Positions 1 through 10,711 of a stretch of 64,000 bases of DNA are shown here, piece by piece. The notes under the pieces are model-generated. The model had not been told where the DNA came from and ran no database searches. It saw nothing but the letters and a program-made list of their open reading frames with translations. The stretch comes from Rostrohypoxylon terebratum (Eukaryota > Ascomycota > Sordariomycetes > Xylariales > Hypoxylaceae): assembly GCA_022497145.1 (NCBI GenBank), contig MU385926.1:102720-166719 (forward strand). The letters are read 5' to 3'. Every line of letters starts with the position of its first letter. Within the stretch, counting starts at the first letter, position 1. The translations under genes and the position numbers were made by a program.

Positions 1-722
1 CGAACCAGGAGGACGACGCCCTTGCCGCCCCGGCCAAGTTCTTGCTCCTCTACAAAGAACTTTTTGAAGTAGTTGGGACTAAACGCATCTCTCCTTATAC
101 GGGCTCCTTCTTGCGGAGCTGGCGAGCTAGAAATAAATTCCGCCTCGCCGACATCGCGGGACCTCAAGTCGTTACCACTGGGTAATGTGGGTTGTGTGAG
201 CCGACGGATGGGACTTGGCGGAGGTTGGTGTTCGGTAGGGTCATCATTCGCATCAAGCCCTACGCGGAGCATGCGAAAATAATTGGGGGCGACATAGGAT
301 TCCTGGGGATTCGGAGCTTCGAAGTGTCTTTCGGGAGAAGGTGGACGAAGAGGTTGGTGACATGTAGGACACTCCGTCATAGGAGCGCCTCGAATCTCAA
401 GTCGCTGAGACGAAGGGTCGCGGACGACGATAGCATTACGATGACGCCTAGTTCAAGGATACATTGGTCAGTACAAGATATTGAGTAACTAGGCAGGTAA
501 CTACTCAAACTAGGGAGTTCGAGAATCCAATCGTGATGGTCTATCATTCTCTTTGAATCTAGTCGGTCACCACAGCTGGATGAAGGATGAAGAGGTAGGA
601 CAGTGGGGAGAGGAGAGAAAGAGAAGAGAGAGAAAGAGAGAGAGAGAGAGGAAAGCAGAGATTGAAATGACGTACAGGACGATTTCGCGACCCTCCCGAG
701 AATTGTAAGGAATTAGAGACAT
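1..722 (-). CDS. IKS1-type serine/threonine protein kinase, N-terminal part (cut by window edge)
   Basis: About 164 residues are visible. Exon 1 is 676-722 (start MSLIPYNSREG) and exon 2 is 1-447, running off the window; the intron is 448-675 with a GTACGT donor and a CTAG acceptor, and the junction reads EIVLRHRNAIVV. A CPTCHQPL zinc-knuckle-like motif follows, then a polar linker, then FFVEEQELGRGGKGVVLLV, which is the glycine-rich ATP loop that opens a kinase domain. The CxxC N-terminus plus this loop is the pattern I know from fungal IKS1 kinases. The rest of the kinase domain lies outside the window. The plus strand also carries an open frame (3-185) that is only the antisense shadow. 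The intron holds a GA/CT microsatellite. An in-frame ATG further upstream (ending at 791) is possible, but the 722 start fits the family. Function in the cell is not established by the sequence; kinase activity is expected from the family. Confidence 0.8.
604..655. repeat. GA/CT microsatellite inside the IKS1-like intron
   Basis: Imperfect (GA)n tract, CT-rich on the coding strand, within the 228-nt intron of the kinase gene. It acts as a long polypyrimidine run upstream of the acceptor and is likely length-variable. Confidence 0.75.
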
Positions 723-1569
723 TGCGTTAGGATTACCATCCGGCGACGGCAAATTTGAACGGATTTGGAGGTCATCGAGATGTGTGATCAAGCATAATTA
801 TTTTATAGTATACAATGGAAAGAGCCAACAGGTGGTGTGAAAGGAAATGTTTTCACGAGATGAACCGGCAGACTGGACAAGATGGTGATGGTTTTTTGCC
901 CTTACTCTGTTGCTTTGTCGTAAGGGTTGTAAGGGTTGTAAGGATTAAGTGCTGCGTATTTCGTGTTTGGATGATGCTATGCCACTAATGTGGACCTACT
1001 GACCTAACTACAAAAATCCATTGGACATTGAGTCTTACATGGATGGGTCTCATGGGTCTCATGGGGCTAAATTCGTTACCCCGGAATGCGCTAAGATCGA
1101 GTTCCCTGTGCTTTTTTCATCCCTGTATTCTGCCCCTCGTTGCTTCCAAGATTCTATCTAGATTCTAGGTACAGCATAGAGATGGATAAGATGGATAGGT
1201 GCAATACATCCATTAGTAGGGCTGCTTGGAGGGAGGGGTAGCTACTACTAGGTAGGTAATAGCTACTAACAGCTACAGGTGGTTTTGGCAGCCTTGGCAG
1301 TCTTGGAACCTTGGAAATTTAATGGCTCCAGCGCGTCAATTCCCAAATTCCCAAACTCCCAACCCCTGAATTACCTCATGGCACTTCACCCATTTCTATA
1401 TATACCATATATACCATATGTACCGTCCTATTATTATCACTGGAGATCTCTTCAGTAGCTACGCACTTCTTGGATCATGGGTTCCATTTTGCATTAGGAT
1501 AGCAGATGGGCCGGAGAGGGTCTTGCGAGACACGATACAAACAAGCTCTTGGTGTTGATGGTGCTCAAA
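723..1569. other. Intergenic region between kinase and carotenoid oxygenase
   Basis: No gene seen. It holds the upstream region of the kinase gene and the 3' flank of the carotenoid oxygenase gene. A repeated TATATACCATATATACCATATG-type tract lies at about 1397-1420, and short direct repeats (taagggttg) at about 920-942. Confidence 0.6.
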
Positions 1570-3563
1570 TCACCCAACCCATCTCTCCATCATGTCCCTT
1601 ACCACTGATATGCAGTTTGTCGTGTTAATTTCCGTCTTTGATATTTGCCGTCTTACCGAGTCAAACGATCTCTGGCCAACGACTTCGTCTTCCGAAAACC
1701 ACGCGCCGTGAAGGCCATAAGGCACTCGTTGAGGTAGTTTGACTCTTGCCACGATATCTCTCATATTTTGCGCATCGATGATCCAAAGCTCGCTGACCGC
1801 GTCATCGTCGCACTCACCATCGCCGTCTAGCTGAGACTCGTCAAATACATAGGTAAGTAACCATCCATCATCCTCTGTTTCTGTTTCTGTTTCTGTTTCT
1901 GTTTGAGCCCGTGCCCGTGGCACAAACCGCGGTTCCTGGGCGAACCAGCCCTCAGGCATCTTGAACAGCTTTATCGGGTCGTAAACGTCCGTGCTCCGCA
2001 TGACCTCGTCAAGATGTCGGATATCGACGCAACCCTTGATCTGTTGGGGAGGACAGGCAACTCCTCGAGCAATGAGCGTCGCAGCGTCGATCTTTGCGAG
2101 GTAATTGATCTTAGCTGCTTTTCCGAGTGCCGCGGAGAATGTCGTTCCTGTACTACAGCCATATATATACTTGGCTGGCCTCATCATTCGAGAGGGCGCC
2201 GTAGAGGGAAACTCAAACGGAATGGCGGACAGAGCCCATTGATTCCTAATCATCGGCCCCTCATCTAAACCCTCTCTCACTAGCGGAAAGCTATAGTAGT
2301 AAAGCCGGCATTGTTCCTCCTCGACATATTCTGGCGGTGTCGGTTTAGGTTTAGGGGGTACGAGCGCACCGGCGCTGTACACCATCGATGCCGAGGTGAG
2401 GCGACAAGCGAGAAGGTGGACGCATGTCTCAGCTGCTGGCTTCATCAGCACGGTCTCCCAGCAATTCGCCGCGTGGAAGATGATGCACGGGTTCGTCTCG
2501 AACCACTGGATCTTCTCTGGCTCGTATCGAGGAAAAACACCGTAGCGCGATCGTTGAGTCGGGTCATACGAAACAACAGGTTTGCCCTTCAAGCTATTCA
2601 TGGGATCCAAGGACAAGGGAAGATCCATTACTACGGTATGGCGAACTGAGACGCCGAAGTCGTGCATCATCTTCGGCGAGCTCACGCCCGGGATCGGAAT
2701 ATCAAACACTGGGCCAGCACCTTTCTCTCCCATATCTTTGACTGGTGACCGAGTCGATGGGACTATCGAGTAGTACACAAACGGTTTGACGAAAACAGCG
2801 TGGAAAGCAATAAGCTCTTTCGTGATGGGGTCAACACGTGGGTGACCCGTCGTCCACTCTTTCATAAATCTCAACCTACCGGATCCCCCGAAGCCCGCTT
2901 TATTGTTCAGACCTCTCCCGTTCTCATTTTCCGCACTTCGGCCGTTATACCAGCCCACAGTCTCCAACCCGGGAAGCTGGAACCTGATCGGCGGGCCGCT
3001 TTCGCACGTCGCCAACGCTCGACCGTCATGATACAACACGCCAGTGTTAGCGACACTGATTCTCTTGACGGCTTTTCTAGAACCCGGACAATTCGATAGA
3101 AACACGAGGACTAGTGTCCTCAAAACCGCCACGATCATATTTGCTAACGAAGCACCGACCAGCGTCGCAATGCTCGGCAGCAGGGGCCGTCTCAAGTTAT
3201 CGTTATCCTTCGCATTCAAATACACGTCGGTCAGCACATACTGATTGACAAACTCCGGCTCGATACACTCGCCCTTATCGTCGCGTCGGAAGAGAACACC
3301 GGCAAGCATGCCGTCGCCGTCAAACCAATGCGCATCTCTTCCTAAGTCATTGTTCGTGATTGGATTCCCGCCATTGCGGACGTATTGGCCTCCAGCAAGA
3401 TCTCCGGGGATATGTCCTACGTAAGTGCATGGTGTAAGTTGCCAAGTCTTCTTGACAGGAGCGAAGTTTCCAGAGAGGTATCTGTTTTTAGCAATGAGCA
3501 ATAGAGGTCTTGAAAACTTTCCTAGAACACTTACGGATGGGGGCCTCGAATTTGCTCTTCCAT
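1570..3563 (-). CDS. Carotenoid cleavage oxygenase, CarX/CAO-2 family
   Basis: Two exons: 3535-3563 and 1570-3481 with a 53-nt intron (3482-3534), giving 646 aa. The splice restores the family N-terminus HPYLSGNFAPV. These enzymes are non-haem iron dioxygenases with a beta-propeller fold; fungal CarX cleaves carotenes to retinal. The four iron-binding histidines are visible at about H223 (TTGHPRVDP), H283 (MMHDFGV), H346 (IIFHAANCWE) and H601 (YGLHGAWF). DAHWFDGDGM and YVRNGGNP are also conserved. A hydrophobic stretch (about 115-142) fits the membrane-dipping patch of the family. It is divergent to a retinal-binding opsin, which argues for a retinal-forming (carX-like) role rather than a torulene-cleaving (carT/CAO-2) one, though sequence alone does not separate these. 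A (TE)5 repeat interrupts the protein near the C-terminal quarter. No phytoene synthase or desaturase gene is in the window. Confidence 0.88.
1879..1904 (-). repeat. Coding microsatellite giving Gln-(Thr-Glu)n in the carotenoid oxygenase
   Basis: A hexanucleotide repeat (tttctg on the plus strand, about 4.5 units) encodes alternating Thr-Glu in a loop between blades of the propeller. Whole-codon slippage would change loop length without breaking the frame. Confidence 0.8.
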
Positions 3564-4556
3564 GTTTTTGCCAATTCATATGTAGACAATCGGTTTAGAG
3601 GAAGGATGGTCGCTCAGATGCATGCCATCTTGGTGCTAATACTGCTTATTTCTCTACCGCGAACTCCATCAGATAGGTCATGATAGCTGACCACGAGTTC
3701 CTAACAAACGCATATGATAGTTTTTTATTGAATTGCCTACTGTCTCACGGATACCGGAAGGGAAATTTGTAAAATGTGTAGAGCGTAGAAAACGAAGGGA
3801 CTTTTGGCCAATCACAAAAAAGTAGTAAGCTCGTTCCCGGTCGAATACGCATAGGTGTTTACCTAGATCCTAGGTCCTAGGTCCTACCCACAGCCCACGT
3901 AGGTGGTGGTAATTACATGGAGGCAAATCAATGATATCATTATTGGTGAACTACATAGGACCTAGGTCCTAGGTATGTGACCGGCTAGCTCAGGAAGAGA
4001 TAGAGGAATAGAAGGTACCGGAGCAGCCGTCAAAACTCAAATCAATGTCATGATGGAAATGTTTGCTCAACAATGCAAAAAGTGCCACGTTTAGATCCGC
4101 CTTAGCACGTGCGACGATAACACGCAGGCATAGTTTACATCTGCATCCAGGGTATCCCCTGAGCTAGAGGCTAGATGCGGCTTACGGATTCAGAATTTGT
4201 GAAGCTATTTCATCAGGCGGCTGACATTTCATCCCTCGCTAACAAAGACAATGTCGCATCTATGACATTCTCGAGTCTGCGCGAAAATCTAGTAGATGGT
4301 TATACCGACTTTAGCGTGGCTTTATGCAGCATACAAGATGGTGAAGTCATCATGTACAAACCCGCATTGGGAAGTGTTCTCGGTGACTCGACGACTCTTT
4401 CTATAGATAAAAGGGATATAGTCCCAGCCGCTCACATATCACCTACCACGGGTTTTTTCAAACTGCGTATCTTATCTTGGTATCTCTCGAAGACTAATTC
4501 AGCGAACAGCAGTATCACGCCCAAGAACTTTTTTTAAAAAAAAGGAAAGAAAAAAG
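3564..4556. promoter_or_regulatory. Shared divergent upstream region of carotenoid oxygenase and opsin genes
   Basis: About 1 kb separates the two start codons, so regulatory sites may serve both. It contains two copies of the CCTAGG-type palindromic word (3861-3886 and 3957-3974). A 120-codon open frame at 4175-4537 matches nothing known and probably is opsin leader sequence. An A-rich stretch precedes the opsin ATG. Light control is expected from the family but I see no motif that proves it. Confidence 0.5.
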
Positions 4557-5537
4557 ATGCCGGGACCTGGAAACCAGGCTATCAACGTCAACAGCGGTGT
4601 TGCCCAACACGGTAATTTGGAAATTACCAATCATGGTTCGGATTGGTATTATACCGTCTGCTCCGTAATGGGTGTGGCGACCCTCGTCTTCATGGGGTTA
4701 TCTTTTCGCAAGGCTCAAGGCGACCGCGTATTTCACTACATCACCGCGGGTATAACCGCCATAGCGTGCGTCGCGTACTTCGCGATGGGTTCAAATCTCG
4801 GGCAGGTTCCTATCCTAGCCGAGTTTATCCGGCCTCGCAGCCGCTTGGTGAGGTCGGCCGGGAGCCGCGAGATCTTTTACGCTCGGTATATCGACTGGGT
4901 GATCACTACCCCCTTACTACTCCTCGACCTCCTTCTCACCGCTGGAGTTCCCACGTCGACGATCTTGGCTACGATCCTCGCCGACGAGATCATGATCGTC
5001 ACTGGTCTTATCGGTGCCTTGACACAAACTAGCTATAAGTGGGGATTTTGGACGTTCGGCATGGCCTCGCTCTTCTTCATCGCTTACGAACTGTTGATCG
5101 ACGCACGACGCCATGCTTCAAGACTTGGCGGAGATGCGAACAAGACGTTCCTAACGTGCGGCGTGTTTCTCCTATTCATCTGGTTCTTATACCCCATCGC
5201 CTGGGGTCTCTCCGAAGGCGGCAACGTCATCCACCCCGACGGGGAGGCCGTCTTCTACGGCGTCCTCGACATCTTGGCTAAGCCGGTATTTGGCCTTCTC
5301 CTCCTCTGGGGCCATCGTAGAACCACCTCGTCGCAGCTAGGACTTGGAACCCGGGATCGTAGCCAGCGTACCGCCAACGAGAAATATCACCCTTCAAATG
5401 TCCATCGCGACGGTGTACATCCCGAGGGTCCCGGAGAGAATGTTGGCGGACCCAACGCCGGCCACCCCGCCACTTCGAACACTGCCGCATCTGGTGTCGC
5501 CGCTCCCTCAGCGCGTGCTGCTGCTACTGACGTTTGA
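4557..5537 (+). CDS. Microbial rhodopsin, CarO/LR-type, predicted light-driven proton pump
   Basis: Intronless, 326 aa, seven hydrophobic helices. Helix C reads ARYIDWVITTPLLLLDLLL and carries the two carboxylates of a pump: D113 (proton acceptor, bacteriorhodopsin D85 position) and D124 (proton donor, D96 position). Helix G reads VLDILAKPVFG with the counter-ion D238 and the Schiff-base lysine K242 that binds retinal. The loop before helix G has GLSEGG, matching the proton-release glutamate region. Helix D has ADEIMIVTGLIGAL. The last 70 residues are a hydrophilic cytoplasmic tail. Keeping both carboxylates points to an active pump of the CarO or Leptosphaeria-rhodopsin kind, unlike NOP-1-like opsins thought to be slow or sensory. 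Retinal would come from the divergent oxygenase next door. Likely in the plasma membrane. Confidence 0.93.
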   Translation: MPGPGNQAINVNSGVAQHGNLEITNHGSDWYYTVCSVMGVATLVFMGLSFRKAQGDRVFHYITAGITAIACVAYFAMGSNLGQVPILAEFIRPRSRLVRSAGSREIFYARYIDWVITTPLLLLDLLLTAGVPTSTILATILADEIMIVTGLIGALTQTSYKWGFWTFGMASLFFIAYELLIDARRHASRLGGDANKTFLTCGVFLLFIWFLYPIAWGLSEGGNVIHPDGEAVFYGVLDILAKPVFGLLLLWGHRRTTSSQLGLGTRDRSQRTANEKYHPSNVHRDGVHPEGPGENVGGPNAGHPATSNTAASGVAAPSARAAATDV

Positions 5538-5893
5538 GGTTTCATTTATATGACAGGTTCTACAACAGATATTTGATTGAGTTGCTAGCAATGTTGCCAC
5601 AACCGCTGTAGTGTATAGCTTAAGTAAATAAATTTCAAGCAGTGCATAGGCACCGCGAGTCAACCTTGGTCATACCCAACTATAAATATTTAAAATTTGG
5701 TGTATGGTTCTTTTTGTAATAATTTCGGAAGCGGTAAAACATGAATACGTAAAGATAACTTCATAGTCTAAGCAGTGAAGTTATGTCATATCCAATCCGT
5801 TCAGTACTTGATCAAAGTCATCAGTTACCCCTATACTGTCGTGGCCATGAAAGCCAAAGACGTTACGTGTGCAAGACCAATCACCTGGAGAAA

Positions 5894-7345
5894 CTATTTC
5901 CATCCGCCGGCGGTCCTCCCATTTCTTGCCGCCAACCTCCTTCTTGTCAAACCCACCTCCGTACCTGAGGAACGCGAGAACCCCGCACCACCGAACACAT
6001 TTCCCGAACCAAAATCAGGTTCGCCACCCAAAGTTCCAAAGATGTCGCCGACGTAGTTAGAAGGCTTGATCCCCTCGTTGTACGTGGCGTTCCACGCGTC
6101 CAAGATGCCTTTCGCGATCTCGACTCCGGCTAAGTACAGGTTCTGGATCGCAATATTGAAGCCATTCTGGTCAGCCAGCCGAAGGTGTTGGAAGGGGGTA
6201 GTTCCAGGTGGCGGGCGATCAAAGTCGGAACCTTCATCGCGCCGTACGATTAGTGTCACAAGTTTACAGATTACACGGCGATCAAATACGTACCAGTTCT
6301 CATCAAGATAGCTCTCGAGTAATCGACCTTGCCCCAGACGGCAGCTCGCATGATCGCGTGGAGGACGGAGCCATCTTCTTGCGCACTCGCGCAGTACGTC
6401 ATAGAGGTCTGGTTCGTCCAGAGCTGAGTCGTATTTTCGAAGGCCTCGCCCAGCTTCGCACCGGTGAAGTAGACGTCACTCGTCGCCACATCGCACTTTA
6501 TAACACTCGGGGCCTCCGCGCCGGCGGCGTAATGCCCGTCCTCGGTGCTGTACTTTGATCTGTACTCGGCAGCTCCCGCCGAGTCGGCGAGCGTCGCGCC
6601 CTGGGCGAAAGTGACCGCGGCATCCCTTAGGTCTTCGTTGAGCTCCTGCACCTCCGTGCCGTAGATGTTGGCCGGGTACTCGCCGGGCCCGTAGGTGCCG
6701 TATGAGAAATACCCGGTCGAGAAATTGTCGGGCATCTCGCGCGCGTCGATCTCGTATTGCAACGCTACCTGCACGGAGAACCTGGAGAGTGCGACGCTCC
6801 CGAGCGTGCCAAGCTTCGGGTTGATACCGGCGATGCCCGCCAGTAAAAAGTACGACTTGGTCAAGTCGAAGCGGTCCGAGAGAACAAACGCCATCATGGA
6901 TGTGGCGGCGTTGATCTCAGCCTCTCCCATCGTGAGCTGGCATATCTCGCCGCTTTCGATGCAGTGGGCGTCCGGAAATAACGGAGAGAGACCCGGCACG
7001 GTGATGTTATTCGCGAGAATGTTACCCAGGGATCCATTCTTCATATTATCGTACCAAACCTTCGCCTCTGGGGAGAACTTGAATCACGGTTATTAATAAA
7101 AATGTTCGGACTTCCCAATTCGCTTACTCAGGGATGGATTTCAGTTGGGCGGCGGGAGGGCGTGGCGCAAAACTTACCATACTAACAATTACGACCTTCG
7201 GAGACAATATTTCGTCCCTGTGCTTAAGCCTCGGCGCCTCATCGTGATCGACGCCACTCCGTTTTCCCATAGCATGGTTCGTTGCCGCTGCCGTGGCTGA
7301 CCGAACGGCCAGCAACAAGATCGGAACTACCCCAGAGAGCAACAT
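5894..7345 (-). CDS. Purine nucleoside permease-like protein (NUP family), secreted or surface
   Basis: Three exons: 7178-7345, 6294-7077, 5894-6231; introns of 100 and 62 nt; 429 aa. The N-terminus is a signal peptide (MLLSGVVPILLLAVRSATAA). The mature part starts with PKVVIVSMFSPEAKVWY and continues with LFPDAHC, GEICQLTMGEAEINAA, LAGIAGINPKLGTLGSVA, VQVALQYEIDAREMPDNF and RTGSDFDRPPPG, all hallmarks of the fungal NUP family named after a Candida purine nucleoside transporter. The family resembles nucleoside phosphorylases more than membrane carriers, so an extracellular nucleoside-binding or -processing role is equally possible. Splice one uses a TTCAAG acceptor. The C-terminus has a basic RRR stretch. 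TATA-like DNA sits about 110 bp upstream. Confidence 0.88.
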
Positions 7346-7448
7346 GGTGCTACAACTTGTCAAGAAGTACACGATATATACGAAGTAGGGAGGTGGTATA
7401 GAAAACAGCAAGATATCCGTCCGTGAATAATATCCCGGCGGCCCGGGA

Positions 7449-7467
7449 ACTTATAAGATTATATAGG
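7449..7467 (-). promoter_or_regulatory. TATA-like element upstream of the NUP-family gene
   Basis: On the minus strand this reads CCTATATAATCTTATAAG, about 105-120 bp upstream of the start codon at 7345; the position fits a core promoter. Confidence 0.4.
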
Positions 7468-9278
7468 AGCCGAGCTCTCGAGGTGAGAGTCTATCACAGC
7501 ACCCTTTCGAGATGAAGACCACGCTACCTGCTTTTTTTGTGTGGGGATGGTCCTCGTCTGGGCGGTGACGAGGTGGCTTTCCGCGCATGTTAAGTAGGTA
7601 CCTCTTATTTCCTAGATAGGTCGGAAACTCTCGAGATTGACATAGCATATCATCGTGCTTCCGATACACTTGTGCAGTCCTCCCGATCACTATGCACTAT
7701 TGGTTTGTGGCGTGTGTATACATAGTATGTCTTTAGATTTAAGTGCACCTAGCCTACCCGAGTTATCTATTAGAGATCGGTGATCATCGTGGACGTGGTG
7801 GTTAGAAACAATTTGTGCGAGTTAACAAAGCGACTTCATATTTTTCTGTAACCTTCCACGGAAATGCCGGTCGTCCCGTATCCTCGAGTCGTCGTAAGTA
7901 GATAACGCCCTTATCTGTCATACCAGGGGTTCGCGCCACAGTTCATCTTATGATCTCAAACGGATTTTGACATAGTGACAAATGCGAAAGAAGCAAAAGA
8001 CAAGATAAGATTGACATAAGACCTCGGACGCTACACCTATTACAGATATAGCAGCTGTAGAGTTTCTAACCTATCAAGTGCCTTAAGGCTTAGGTAATAT
8101 AGGTACCTACCTAGGTCCTACTTACTTTACCACCGCTATGTGCTAGGTGGTATATGTCCATCTTCGGATTACTCTACATAGTAGAGGTGTGACTGTTACC
8201 CCCATTCTCAGATCCGTCGGCCATCGGATGTGTACATGATCCCGCCTCCTTGCATCGACTTTCTGGCCGGTTTCCAAGACCTGGTACATCAGATACGCGA
8301 GATTCGGTTGGCGTATGTCGGGTAATGACCCAGGCAGCCAGGTTAGAAAAGCTAGAACCCGGGGGCTGAGACAGGACACCGTCCGTTAATAATTGATTAT
8401 TCCAAAACTCCATAAGACATGGCGTTTTCATCTCCACTTATGAATTTGTTCTTGGTCTTGGTCTCAGAGCCTATGTATCAGACACCGCGAGGTCATTGTA
8501 GAGTAGAAGAGTGTCTCGAAATTTGTGTGGGCTTCACGATCGCCGTTTTTTTTTGGCGAGTCTTACCATGAGCTTTTCACACTGGTGTCATCGTTGTCTC
8601 GCGATGAAGGCAATCGAACATTTCATGCCAAAATTGCCTATTCTTTTTGGAAGTTTCACAGAGGTCAGTAAATGTCAAGGCTGTCATTACTTTCGCCACC
8701 CCTTCTCTCGTGTGACAGACAAGACTAATTCAGGCACCAAGAACGCTAGGTATTTTCGATAGTACATATGAGGCTCAAAATATTCCGGCGTTAAGTTCAT
8801 CTCCAGGGCTAGTACGTAGTGTGAGATCTAACGTCGCTTGTATGTACGCCGAGAATACAGCAGTATAAGTGACATTGCTATTCGAGGATGCTAGATGATT
8901 GGCGGCAGGCAGCTTGACTAGATGAGGCAAGGCGCTGAGGAAAAGTCCTGGATATATACGTGCTAAAATGTGCGAGGAATCCTTTTAAAGCTGCGAATGC
9001 AAGGGCTTGAGCTTCGCATTGGTCAAGTCAATCGGTTGCAACCTGCGGGGTCCTTCGCCATCATGAGATTACCAAGTTCCAAGAACATAAGTTGGTCTAG
9101 ACTCTAGGCTTCCATTCATGGATATACGGCCAGTGCACAGCCCAGGCCATTTGTAATAACATAATATCCTCGACATATAATGCGCCTCTAAAGACCAGAT
9201 CTTTGTTCCTCGCCAACTAAGGACTTGGTACGATATATGTATGTATAGTATACTAGGTATTCATAGGCATCTTCTACA
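7468..9278. other. Gene-free stretch
   Basis: No supportable gene on either strand; short open frames have no recognisable motif. It contains one CCTAGG-type repeat word (8101-8120). The last 100 bp (TATA-like sequence near 9230-9250) is probably the promoter of the hydrolase gene. Confidence 0.5.
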
Positions 9279-10313
9279 ATGGAATCCCCCGCAGCGAGTG
9301 AAAACTTCACCTTACCCGACGGGCGAAATATTTCCTATGCTATTTATGGAGACCGCGACTCTTCCAGGACGATATTCTACCATCATGGATATCCGTCGAG
9401 CCATTCCGAGGCCGTCTTCTGCGACGAGCCTGCGCGACAGCGAGGAATTCGCGTAATAAGCGTAAGCCGACCTGGATTCGCTTCCTCTACGTACCAACCC
9501 AATCGCCGGCTCCTCGACTGGCCTGTTGACCTTCTCGCACTTGCGGATCATCTGAAGGTGGACCGGTTCGCCGTCTTCGGCATCTCGGGAGGAGGTCCTT
9601 ACGCGTTAGCCTGCTGGCACAAGTTGCCAAGATCGCGATGCGTTGGCCTAGGCATTATGAGCGGCCTATACCCGACAAGTCTAGGCACTTCGGGAATGCT
9701 CTTCTTGAGTAGGGCGATATTCTGGACCGCTCAGTGGTCGCCGTGGCTCGTGGGTCAGCTTTTAGATTTCGGAATAGGACCCAACGCGAGGACCCTAGAA
9801 GAGCTAGAGAAAAGGCTAGGTGACGGCATGAAATCGCGGGCTAAGTCCGATCGCGATGGTGAGCAGACCCGTCGTATGTGACGATGTCAAAGGAAGCTTG
9901 CACCTAATATAGAACAGCTTGGGACAACGGTCCTCCCAGTCTTCGCCGAGGCTTGACCAGCGGTTTGAAAGCAGCATTCGACAACGGCGCGGACGGTGCT
10001 GGCGTAAGACTACTCGATCCCTTCACTAGATCTGTGCGATGACTAACCTTTTTTTCTAATATTACAGTGGGAAGGCCGCATTTATGGCTCCGATTGGGGT
10101 TTTAGCCTCGAAGAAGTAAAGGTAGAGCCTGGGAGATTTGTCTTGTGGCACGGTACCGACGATGCGAACTGCCCTGTCGCCACGACCGAGAAGGCCGCGA
10201 AGTTACTTCGCAATGCGGAGCTACGAATTTCTAAAGATCAAGCTCACTTGCTGTTCGCGTCAAAGGTAGATGAGGTGATGGAAACGTTGGGTAAGATGAT
10301 CGATACAGTCTAA
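9279..10313 (+). CDS. Alpha/beta hydrolase
   Basis: Three exons: 9279-9858, 9918-10003, 10068-10313 (introns 59 and 64 nt), 303 aa. The nucleophile elbow is GISGGG with Ser103; TIFYHHGYPSS is the oxyanion-hole region; the probable acid lies in LWHGTDDANCP and the catalytic His in KDQAHLLF near the C-terminus. The second junction restores GADGAGWEGRIYGSDWGF, typical of fungal hydrolases of this fold. No signal peptide, so cytosolic. Substrate unknown. It is followed 400 bp downstream by an SDR gene on the same strand; a shared pathway is possible but unproven. Confidence 0.85.
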
Positions 10314-10711
10314 ATTACGGTCTAAATTTGCCAATGTACATTGTACAATGTAGGTATTCAATGTTAAGACGCATAGTGTGGAAATCTTGACATCATACCG
10401 CACCAATACTAGATTGAATCGAGACTGATGGCTGTCTTGCTGTCTGCATGAGAAAGTTCCATCGGTCTTCGTATTGCAGAGCGCGCTACTGGACAATAAG
10501 TACCTGTCTATGTAGATCTAACGGCGACTACCGGAATTTCTTGCGTTGCTTACGACATGGGCGTCGAGCATGAGACAAGGGCCCGCCGATTATCGCAGTC
10601 TTTTTACAGCTCACTTTCTCTAACTCTCTAACGGTAATCGGGCTCATTTCGTTGAAGGGCGCCTTTGCTAAGAAGCTCCTCGCTCCCGTCTCCATTTTAC
10701 TAATCTTCAAG
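10314..10711. other. Intergenic, hydrolase to SDR
   Basis: About 400 bp with no gene; probable terminator region of the hydrolase and promoter of the SDR. A short palindrome (tgtacattgtaca) lies at about 10335-10347. Confidence 0.5.

Noticed and set aside
3..185. Plus-strand open frame at the window start that looks like a protein C-terminus
   Set aside because: It is antisense to the kinase exon, which has the glycine-rich ATP loop and a consistent splice on the minus strand.
4175..4537. 120-codon open frame upstream of the opsin
   Set aside because: No motif, no homologue I recognise, and it lies in the expected leader/promoter of the opsin gene.
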